The position numbers were made by a program, and so were the translations under genes. From assembly GCA_900754605.1 (NCBI GenBank), contig CAAEDK010000330.1, forward strand, positions 1-6,775: DNA of 6,775 nucleotides. The letters are read 5' to 3'. Under the pieces are notes generated by a model. That model was not told the DNA's origin. It was given only the letters and a program-made list of their open reading frames with translations, and made no database searches. Source of the DNA: an uncultured Oscillospiraceae bacterium. Lineage in GTDB: Bacteria > Bacillota_A > Clostridia > Oscillospirales > Oscillospiraceae. Within the stretch, counting starts at the first letter, position 1. Each line of letters opens with the position of its first letter. Shown piece by piece: positions 1 to 5,430 of this stretch.

Positions 1-30
1 AAAGGGGCCCCGCCGTTTGGCGGGTCCCTT
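1..30 (-). terminator. Probable intrinsic terminator of yebC (cut by window edge)
   Basis: Read on the minus strand, about 20 bases after the yebC stop codon, a GC-rich hairpin is seen: CCCGCC and GGCGGG pair around a short A-rich loop. The stem is extended by GGG/CCC past one mismatch and is followed by TTT at the very edge. The rest of any T-run would lie outside the window, so the terminator is likely but not fully visible. Confidence 0.7.
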
Positions 31-47
31 CACATATCTTTTGCAGA

Positions 48-776
48 TCAATCCTGTTCCCAGTTATGATAGACGTTCTGGACGTCGTCGTTGTCCTCCA
101 GGAACTCCAGAAGCTTCTCCATATTCTTGATGTCGTCCTCATCGGTAAGCTTCACATAGTTCTGGGGAACCATTTGGACCGCTGCCTCCAAGAAGGTATA
201 GCCCTTGGCCTCCAGACCAGCCACCACGTCATTAAAGACATCCGGGTCAGTGTAGATCTCAAAGACCTCATCCGCGGCCTGCATATCATCGGCTCCGGCC
301 TCCAGAGCGTCCATCATCACAGTATCCTCATCTAGGTCCTCAGAGTCCATAACGATCACGCCCTTGCGGTCAAAGGACCAGGACACACAGCCGGTGGCCC
401 CCAGACCCTTGCCGTACTTGTCCAGCAGGTGACGCACCTCAGGCGCAGTACGGTTGCGGTTATCCGTGAGAGCATCCACGATGACGGCCACGCCGTTGGG
501 GCCATAACCCTCGTACACCACATTCTCAAAGTTATCTGTGTTCCCGGCACCCAGCGCCTTATCGATCGTACGCTTGATATTATCGTTGGGCATATTGGCT
601 GCCTTAGCCTTGGCAATCACGGCCGCCAAGCGAGAGTTGTTGGCAGGATCACCACTGCCACCGGTCTTGACCGCCACGATCATCTCACGGGCGATCTTAG
701 TAAAGATCTGGGAGCGCTTGGCATCAGCCGCGCCCTTGGTTTTCTGTATGTTGTGCCACTTGGAATGTCCGGACAT
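48..776 (-). CDS. yebC: YebC/PmpR (TACO1) family regulatory or translation factor
   Basis: A full-length member of the YebC family at 242 residues, the usual size. The N-terminal signature MSGHSKWHNIQ is present, followed by the conserved basic helical region (about 10-75, including KRSQIFTKIAREM and NMPNDNIKR). The family motifs YEGYGPNGVA (88-97) and TDNRNRT (104-110) follow, and the C-terminal half is very acidic. Family knowledge: cytoplasmic proteins first described as DNA-binding regulators (PmpR) and more recently as ribosome-associated factors relieving stalling on proline-rich stretches, like mitochondrial TACO1. The sequence cannot say which role applies here. The gene stands alone, without the ruvC neighbour common in Proteobacteria. 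It has its own promoter 50-85 bases upstream and a purine-rich AGAAGGGA ribosome site before the ATG. No terminator separates it from the upstream operon, so some read-through transcription is possible. Confidence 0.95.
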   Translation of the reverse strand: MSGHSKWHNIQKTKGAADAKRSQIFTKIAREMIVAVKTGGSGDPANNSRLAAVIAKAKAANMPNDNIKRTIDKALGAGNTDNFENVVYEGYGPNGVAVIVDALTDNRNRTAPEVRHLLDKYGKGLGATGCVSWSFDRKGVIVMDSEDLDEDTVMMDALEAGADDMQAADEVFEIYTDPDVFNDVVAGLEAKGYTFLEAAVQMVPQNYVKLTDEDDIKNMEKLLEFLEDNDDVQNVYHNWEQD

Positions 777-805
777 GAAAATCTTCCCTTCTCTGTATTC
801 AATGC

Positions 806-830
806 CTGCGCAGTACAGTCAAAAGCGCAG
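806..830 (-). repeat. Inverted repeat at the yebC transcription start
   Basis: CTGCGC and GCGCAG form a 6-base inverted repeat with 13 bases between the arms. It lies immediately downstream of the -10 box and covers the predicted transcription start and early leader. It could be an operator or a small 5' hairpin in the mRNA. Its lack of a T-run argues against a terminator. With only 6 paired bases, chance is possible. Confidence 0.35.
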
Positions 831-832
831 AT

Positions 833-861
833 ATTATATCACTTTCCGCCGCCGTTGACAA
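833..861 (-). promoter_or_regulatory. Sigma-A promoter of yebC
   Basis: On the minus strand TTGTCA (856-861) is separated by exactly 17 bases from a perfect TATAAT (833-838). TGA directly before the -10 gives an extended -10 element. The predicted start, near 826, leaves a leader of about 50 bases. The -35 box begins only 6 bases past the stop codon of the preceding gene, so yebC can be transcribed independently of the upstream operon. Confidence 0.88.
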
Positions 862-867
862 CCCCTC

Positions 868-1533
868 TCAGCGGAAGGGCTTTCCCTCTCCATCCAATAC
901 CTCCCGGCGGTGGAAGGTAACAAAATCAGGCGCCAGGTCGGGATACTCCCGGCAGAAAGCCGCCCGAATCAGTTCCGGATTGAGCCCCGGGTTCTGAGCC
1001 CGCACCACCGCATCCAGGGTGAGGGTGTCGCTCTGGCACTCTAGATTGAACCCCTGGATCAGCGGGATCAAGTCCACCTCTGTATAGCCAGCCTTCGCCT
1101 TATTGGACTTTTTTCGGATGACCAGGCTGTCCCGGCGGAGCAGTTCCTGCATAGCGGGCTCAGACTCCTGGGGACGGCCTTCAGAGTATTCAAAATTCAT
1201 AATGTAATTGAGATAAGTCAGTTCCTTCAGTTTCCGCTGCGCCGGATAGCACTGGTGGATGATGATACCCTCCGGCATAGCGGCAGTAAGTCTGCGGGGA
1301 ACCTCCTCTGGATCAGTACCTTCCAGCAGACCAAACTCCAGGATCTCACACTGGCTGGAGTAACCCACAGATAAGGGCAGGGCAATGGAAACGAAAGGAT
1401 GCGGGTTGAAGCCCTCAGTATGTTTGATGGGGATACCAGCCCGGGCAAAGGCTCGCTGGAAGGTGCGCATCAAATCCAGATGGGAGATATACTTCGCCCG
1501 CCCTGTCTTTGAAAACAGCAGCCGGTCAGCCAT
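868..1533 (-). CDS. TIGR03936/DUF2344 radical SAM-linked protein
   Basis: A 221-residue soluble protein matching the 'radical SAM-linked' family. It opens with the characteristic RLLFSKTGRAKYISHLD stretch (residues 4-20), then GFNPHP (41-46) and GYSSQCE (57-63). No radical SAM cysteine motif is present. In other bacteria this domain sits next to, or is fused to the C-terminus of, the TIGR03960 radical SAM protein, so it probably serves as that enzyme's substrate-binding or accessory subunit; the reaction is unknown. I choose the ATG at 1533 because a textbook AGGAGG lies 8 bases upstream, whereas the in-frame GTG at 1542 directly abuts that site. The start overlaps the end of the radical SAM gene by 8 bases (ATGGCTGA), indicating translational coupling and a fixed ratio of the two proteins. 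No terminator follows. Confidence 0.92.
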   Translation of the reverse strand: MADRLLFSKTGRAKYISHLDLMRTFQRAFARAGIPIKHTEGFNPHPFVSIALPLSVGYSSQCEILEFGLLEGTDPEEVPRRLTAAMPEGIIIHQCYPAQRKLKELTYLNYIMNFEYSEGRPQESEPAMQELLRRDSLVIRKKSNKAKAGYTEVDLIPLIQGFNLECQSDTLTLDAVVRAQNPGLNPELIRAAFCREYPDLAPDFVTFHRREVLDGEGKPFR

Positions 1534-3370
1534 TACACACACCTCCTGAAAGCAGTCTGTTGGCCCCGCAGCCGGAGCAGCGGGTGCGGCAGTCCGGGGT
1601 GGTCACACTCTGATAGCACAGCTCCCGTTCCCGCCATAGAAACTCCGGGGTAACCATAGGATCAATGCGGCTCCAGGGGAACACCTCGTCCCTGGGCCGC
1701 TCCCGGTGAGCATAAAAATCTCCATCCAAACCACAGGCATCCAGTGCGTCCATCCAACGCTGAAAATCAAAATATTCGCTCCACGAGTCAAACTTGGCCC
1801 CGTGCTGCCAGGCCCACTCCAATACATCGGCCAGCCGCCGGTCGCCCCGGGAGAAGATGGCTTCCAGATAGCTGGTCTGGGGGTCGTGCCAGTTATAGGT
1901 GATGGACTTGTCCCGTTTTAGGGCGTCCCGCAGCAGATCCACCCGGCGCTGATACTCCTCCACCGGAATCTGGGCGTCCCACTGGAAGGCAGTGTTGGGC
2001 TTAGGCACAAACCAAGAGGTGGACACGGTGATCCGCACACCCCGCGCCTTGTTCGGAGAGCACTCCCGCCAGGCAAAATACACCTTCCGAGCCAGGTCGG
2101 CAATACCCAGCACATCTTCATCCGTCTCGGTAGGCAGACCCAGCATAAAGTAGAGTTTTACTCCGTTCCATCCGCCGGTAAAGGCGGTGCGCACCGACTG
2201 GAGCAGATCCTCTTCCCGCAAGTTCTTATTGATGGCATCCCGCAGACGCTGTGTACCAGCCTCCGGAGCAAAGGTCAAGCCGCCCTTTCTCACTCGCTGG
2301 AGCCGCTCCATCAGATTCATAGAGAATGTGTCCGCTCTCATAGAAGGCAGAGACAGGCCGATGTCTCGTGGCGCACAGTAGTCCAGCAAATCGTCGCACA
2401 ACTCCAGCAGACAGGGATAGTCCGTAGAGGATAGTGAGGACAGAGTCATCTCCTGATATCCCGAATCCTCACAGGCCGCCTTGCCGTACTGGGCCAGCAG
2501 CTCAGGGCTTCGGGAACGCACCGGGCGGTAGGCATAGCCGGCCTGGCAGAAACGGCAGCCCCGGATACAGCCCCGGAACAGCTCCAGCATCACCCGGTCA
2601 TGGACGATCTCAGTGGATGGAATGATGGTCTTGACAGGAAAATAGGCATCATCCATATTCTCTACCACACGCTTGCGAACCTTCTCAGGGGCGCCGGACC
2701 CCTCCCGGATCCGCATTTCCTTCAACACACCGTCCTCCCGGTACACCGGCTCATAAAAAGCAGGGACATAGATTCCCGGGATCTGGGCTGCCTCCTGAAG
2801 AAACTCCTCCTTAGACCAGTACTCCTCTCTGGCCTGCCGATAGAGCTGGATATACTCCAGGGTAACTTCCTCTCCTTCACCCACCACGAATAGGTCGATG
2901 AAAGGAGCCAGAGGCTCCGGATTATAGGCACAGGTCCCCCCGGCCACGATCAGCGGGGTCAATTCCGGCCGGTCAGCAGAACGCAAGGGCAGTCCCGCCA
3001 GATCCAGCATATTCAGCACATTGCTGTACGCCATCTCATATCCCAGGGAAAAGCCGATGATGTCGAAGTCGGAAATGGGGTCACCGCTCTCTAAACCATA
3101 GAGCAGCAACCCCTCCCGGCGCATCTCGTCCTCCATGTCCCCCCAAGGGGCATAGCAACGCTCGCACCAGAGGCCGTCCACCTCGTTCATCAGGCCATAT
3201 AGGATCCGGCAGCCCAGGTTGGACATACCGATCTCATAGGTGTCCGGAAAGCACAGGGCATATCGGGTGTCCACCGTTCGCCGATCCTTTACAATGGCGT
3301 TATATTCTCCCCCCGTATAGCGGGCAGGCTTCTGCACCTTCGGCAGGATATGCTCCAGTGTCCGATTCAT
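1526..3370 (-). CDS. TIGR03960 B12-binding-type radical SAM protein
   Basis: A 614-residue cytoplasmic enzyme with two recognisable parts. Residues about 35-175 form a cobalamin-binding-like domain: FPDTYEIGMSNLG (41-53) and, near 144-167, a GG...PEP...VVGEGEE stretch typical of B12-type radical SAM enzymes. The standard DxHxxG cobalamin histidine is absent, so cobalamin may bind without a protein histidine ligand or not at all. The radical SAM core (about 255-490) carries the 4Fe-4S motif GCIRGCRFC, with C268, C272 and C275, followed by GGLTFAPEAGTQRLR. The C-terminus holds a second CxxxCxxC set (C594, C598, C601) plus C585, which could bind another cluster. The family is widespread in clostridia but its substrate is not established. 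GGAGGA lies about 5 bases before the ATG. The gene follows the M50 gene by 34 bases and overlaps its DUF2344 partner. Confidence 0.93.
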   Translation of the reverse strand: MNRTLEHILPKVQKPARYTGGEYNAIVKDRRTVDTRYALCFPDTYEIGMSNLGCRILYGLMNEVDGLWCERCYAPWGDMEDEMRREGLLLYGLESGDPISDFDIIGFSLGYEMAYSNVLNMLDLAGLPLRSADRPELTPLIVAGGTCAYNPEPLAPFIDLFVVGEGEEVTLEYIQLYRQAREEYWSKEEFLQEAAQIPGIYVPAFYEPVYREDGVLKEMRIREGSGAPEKVRKRVVENMDDAYFPVKTIIPSTEIVHDRVMLELFRGCIRGCRFCQAGYAYRPVRSRSPELLAQYGKAACEDSGYQEMTLSSLSSTDYPCLLELCDDLLDYCAPRDIGLSLPSMRADTFSMNLMERLQRVRKGGLTFAPEAGTQRLRDAINKNLREEDLLQSVRTAFTGGWNGVKLYFMLGLPTETDEDVLGIADLARKVYFAWRECSPNKARGVRITVSTSWFVPKPNTAFQWDAQIPVEEYQRRVDLLRDALKRDKSITYNWHDPQTSYLEAIFSRGDRRLADVLEWAWQHGAKFDSWSEYFDFQRWMDALDACGLDGDFYAHRERPRDEVFPWSRIDPMVTPEFLWRERELCYQSVTTPDCRTRCSGCGANRLLSGGVCNG

Positions 3371-3404
3371 GTCGCTCCTCCAGTTCTCTCTGCATAGGTA
3401 GATT

Positions 3405-4007
3405 CTATTTTACCTGTTTCCGCCGAATATGACAAGCCCTTTTTCCTGCCTTTTCCGGATCCAGTGCAGAAAATAACCAACACGAAGTCAGAAACAATGT
3501 GGCAGTCCCTCCAAAACATGCCATCAGAGCTCCAAAAAATAGCAATCCGGCGGTACAAAACCGGTCTATACACCCTCCAATCCAGTAAGCCCGGGCAGGC
3601 CCCAGAAACCAAGCCAGCACACATCGCAGTATACGACCTCCGTCCATGGGCCCCACAGGTAGCAGGTTGAAGAAGGCCAAGGCCAGATTCAGCCCCGCAA
3701 ATAATCCTCCGCCCGGCAAAGAGCTGAAAATTAGCGCCACTAACAGATTGGCCACCGGCCCGGCCAGTGCAGCCAGCAGTTCCCCGCCATACGACGGCCC
3801 CCTGTCTACCTCCATCTCTGCCCCTACCGCTGTCAAACGAACTCGCCGTACCTGTGCTCCGAACACCTGGAGGGTCATCCAGTGCCCCAGTTCGTGGAAC
3901 GCACAGGCCAGCAAAGCCAAGGGCACCACCCCCTGTTGATCTAAATAGTTGAGCCACGCAGTCAGCAGCAGAAAGCCACCGGTGACCTCTATCCTGCCCA
4001 GCTGCAT
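3405..4007 (-). CDS. spoIVFB: M50 site-2-type intramembrane metalloprotease, SpoIVFB-like
   Basis: A polytopic membrane protein of 200 residues with both signatures of the site-2 protease family: AFHELGHWM with the zinc motif HELGH (residues 38-42), and NLLPVGPMDGG (114-124), whose aspartate D122 is the third zinc ligand. About five to six hydrophobic helices surround these motifs. In Bacillus, SpoIVFB cleaves pro-sigma-K inside the mother-cell membrane; orthology is inferred from size class, motifs and the M23 neighbour directly upstream. It is shorter than Bacillus SpoIVFB and has no C-terminal CBS domain; the tail is only a short basic stretch. I prefer the ATG at 4007, 2 bases after the M23 stop. 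It lacks a well-spaced ribosome site (GAGG almost touches the ATG), implying translational coupling. TTG at 4013 and ATG at 4064 are in-frame alternatives that overlap the M23 gene. Confidence 0.85.
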   Translation of the reverse strand: MQLGRIEVTGGFLLLTAWLNYLDQQGVVPLALLACAFHELGHWMTLQVFGAQVRRVRLTAVGAEMEVDRGPSYGGELLAALAGPVANLLVALIFSSLPGGGLFAGLNLALAFFNLLPVGPMDGGRILRCVLAWFLGPARAYWIGGCIDRFCTAGLLFFGALMACFGGTATLFLTSCWLFSALDPEKAGKRACHIRRKQVK

Positions 4008-4009
4008 CC

Positions 4010-5020
4010 TCAAGCGCTCAGAAACTCCACATAGTAGGATGGATCCAGATGCAGACCATTCCACTTCAGTTCCAGGTGGAGATGGGGCCCTGTTGCCACT
4101 CCGGTAGATCCCACCTCTGCCACCTTTTCCCCCGCAGCTACCAGCTGTCCTTTAGAGACACACAGCTTACTGCAATGGGCATAGAAGGATTTGATTCCAT
4201 TACCATGATCCAGCTGAAGATACAGACCGTGGGTATCATTTTTACCGATATAGTCCACTGTCCCATCGGCAAATGCTCCTATCGCATCTCCCTCCTGTCC
4301 TCCAATGTCTACCCCGTTGTGAAACTTATACTCCCCATCTACAGGGTGATCCCGGTAACCATAGGTGGAACGAAGATGGCCCAACAGCGGAGTCACCGTC
4401 TGAAGATTCCCCAACGAGATCTGATCCATGGTATAGTTCTCCGGCAAAGCAGGCCCTGTATAGTCCGCCTGTAAAATAACCGTTCCCACTGCTGGTGCCA
4501 CTGGAGCCGCCTGGATCTGCACCGGAGCCGCCGGCTGCGGAGGAGTAACCCAGTCCTCCGGAACGTGCTCCAGGCGAAGGTAATGGGCCGCTTTCTCCGC
4601 CGAGTCTGCCGGTCGGTTGAGAAAATTCTGCTCTGTTCGGAAGTCCGTCTCTGCTACATAGTCCTCTGCCCCCTCCGGCAGACCGCCCTCCGCACCGAAC
4701 ACTTGGATGCAGAATTCCCCCAGTTCCCCTAGGATGGGTCCCTGACCGGACAGCGATTCCCCCAGAGCAGAAAAGGCTGCCCTGAAATCAGTGTCCGCTG
4801 TTAGTACCGTCTGGAGCCGTTGCTGGAGCTGGGCCATTCGACTGGATGGCGATGCTCCTCGCCCCGCAAAAACCGCCAAAAAGAGGGCCAGGCAAACTCC
4901 CAGCTGTATCAGGCGCATCCGCTCCCGAGAGCGTGGTTCCGACCGTCTCCCCCGCTCCATCGGTCTGTGCGGACGCGATCTTCGCCTTCTGCTGGCCCAC
5001 TGCGCGGACTGGTTGTACAT
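4010..5020 (-). CDS. spoIVFA: Membrane-anchored M23 (LytM) peptidase, SpoIVFA-like
   Basis: A 336-residue protein: a very basic N-terminal cytoplasmic tail (about 10-35, rich in Arg), one membrane helix (about 37-53), an extracytoplasmic linker region with a Pro/Ala-rich stretch (about 159-178), and a C-terminal M23 domain. The M23 ligands are all visible: HNGVD (H234, D238), YAH (H282) and HLH (H313, H315). The domain therefore looks able to bind zinc and cut peptidoglycan cross-links. Its position directly before an M50 protease matches the spoIVFA-spoIVFB pair, in which SpoIVFA anchors and inhibits the protease. Family knowledge is that the Bacillus LytM domain there is degenerate, so the intact site is notable; an ordinary cell-wall endopeptidase is the alternative. 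The ATG at 5020 follows GGGAGGGG at about 5 bases. An in-frame ATG at 5080 would lie upstream of the candidate promoter and has no good ribosome site. Confidence 0.85.
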   Translation of the reverse strand: MYNQSAQWASRRRRSRPHRPMERGRRSEPRSRERMRLIQLGVCLALFLAVFAGRGASPSSRMAQLQQRLQTVLTADTDFRAAFSALGESLSGQGPILGELGEFCIQVFGAEGGLPEGAEDYVAETDFRTEQNFLNRPADSAEKAAHYLRLEHVPEDWVTPPQPAAPVQIQAAPVAPAVGTVILQADYTGPALPENYTMDQISLGNLQTVTPLLGHLRSTYGYRDHPVDGEYKFHNGVDIGGQEGDAIGAFADGTVDYIGKNDTHGLYLQLDHGNGIKSFYAHCSKLCVSKGQLVAAGEKVAEVGSTGVATGPHLHLELKWNGLHLDPSYYVEFLSA

Positions 5021-5056
5021 CCCGACCCCTCCCTCATCTGATTTTTCTGACCCTTC

Positions 5057-5085
5057 AAGATATTCCCGGGAAGTTTCCAATATTC
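5057..5085 (-). promoter_or_regulatory. Candidate sigma-E-like promoter of the M23-M50-radical SAM operon
   Basis: On the minus strand GAATATT (5079-5085) fits the sigma-E -35 consensus KMATATT. It is followed after 14 bases by AATATCTT (5057-5064), a partial match to CATACAnT. The predicted start near 5050 gives a leader of about 30 bases before the M23 ATG. Mother-cell sigma-E control is known for Bacillus spoIVF, so the context supports it, but the -10 match is imperfect. No convincing sigma-A promoter is seen on this strand. Confidence 0.45.
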
Positions 5086-5088
5086 CTC

Positions 5089-5117
5089 TTGACAGTTGGA
5101 GGGGAAGTTACTATAAT
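5089..5117 (+). promoter_or_regulatory. Consensus sigma-A promoter of the proline tRNA
   Basis: Perfect TTGACA (5089-5094) and perfect TATAAT (5112-5117) are separated by the optimal 17 bases. The predicted start near 5124 lies about 10 bases before the mature tRNA. This is the strongest promoter in the window, as expected for a stable RNA gene. Its -35 box is only 3 bases from the -35 box of the divergent sigma-E-like candidate. Confidence 0.95.
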
Positions 5118-5134
5118 GGAATAGCTTTCATTAT

Positions 5135-5211
5135 CGGGGTGTGGCGAAGCTTGGTATCGCGCTTGGTTCGGGTCCAAGAGGCCCCGGGTTCGAATCCCGG
5201 CACTCCGACCA
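5135..5211 (+). tRNA. tRNA-Pro, anticodon CGG
   Basis: A complete 77-base cloverleaf. The acceptor stem is CGGGGTG (5135-5141) with CACTCCG (5201-5207), containing one G-T wobble. The D stem is GCGA/TCGC (5144-5147, 5157-5160) with GG in the loop. The anticodon stem CTTGG/CCAAG encloses the loop TTCGGGT, giving anticodon CGG (5169-5171) that reads CCG, with G at position 37. The T stem is CCGGG/CCCGG around TTCGAAT. The discriminator A (5208) and CCA (5209-5211) are encoded. The initial C1-G72 pair and A73 fit bacterial proline tRNAs. It is a single-gene unit with its own promoter and terminator, running opposite to every protein gene here. Confidence 0.97.
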
Positions 5212-5243
5212 TGGGTGAGTCTTTATAGGACTCACCCATTTTT
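5211..5243 (+). terminator. Intrinsic terminator of the proline tRNA
   Basis: ATGGGTGAGTC (5211-5221) pairs perfectly with GACTCACCCAT (5229-5239) around a 7-base loop, followed by a T-run ending at 5243. The first stem base is the last A of the encoded CCA, so terminator and tRNA 3' end abut without a spacer. The 11-bp stem and T-run make this a confident rho-independent terminator. Confidence 0.93.
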
Positions 5244-5300
5244 AATGACATATAATTGATTTTGAAAGTTGCACAGAATCGAATCTTGCACAATCAGGTC

Positions 5301-5346
5301 AAAGAAAAAATGAGCGAGAACCGTCAAGGCAGCGGTTCTCGCTCAT
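5301..5346 (-). terminator. Intrinsic terminator of the transporter gene
   Basis: A perfect 14-bp stem, ATGAGCGAGAACCG (5310-5323) with its complement at 5333-5346, and a 9-base loop. On the minus strand it is followed by TTTTTCTTT (5301-5309), the expected T-run for transcripts from the transporter, whose stop is about 85 bases upstream. On the plus strand only TCTTT follows, so it may also give weaker back-up termination of the convergent tRNA transcript. From 5244 to 5300 there is only AT-rich sequence with no gene. Confidence 0.92.
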
Positions 5347-5430
5347 TCTTTAATATCCAAAGATCGTTAGTATTCTACTCATCGCCGGACCGCTCTCATA
5401 CCTCCCACATCGATCCCAGGCACAGCTAAA

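Noticed and set aside
429..920. 163-codon plus-strand frame antisense to yebC
   Set aside because: It overlaps a certain yebC gene and its promoter, resembles no family, and has no ribosome site; it is a shadow of the GC-rich codon pattern.
3367..3957. 196-codon minus-strand frame overlapping the M50 gene
   Set aside because: Gly/Arg/Ser-rich, low-complexity shadow in another frame; the M50 frame carries HELGH and the DGG motif plus membrane helices.
4791..5228. 145-codon plus-strand frame over the M23 start, tRNA promoter and tRNA
   Set aside because: It runs through the tRNA promoter and the tRNA gene itself, and is Arg/Ser-rich as expected for antisense of the basic M23 tail.
5251..5256. 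TATAAT on the plus strand after the tRNA
   Set aside because: No -35 box at the right distance and no gene downstream on that strand.
5269..5292. Two direct copies of TTGCACA 17 bases apart
   Set aside because: Only two short copies in AT-rich sequence between two terminators; not enough for a repeat array or operator call.
5111..5293. Minus-strand 60-codon reading frame across the tRNA
   Set aside because: Its protein contains the familiar VPGFEPGASWTRT-type string that arises from reading a tRNA gene antisense; the region is fully explained by the tRNA and its terminator.
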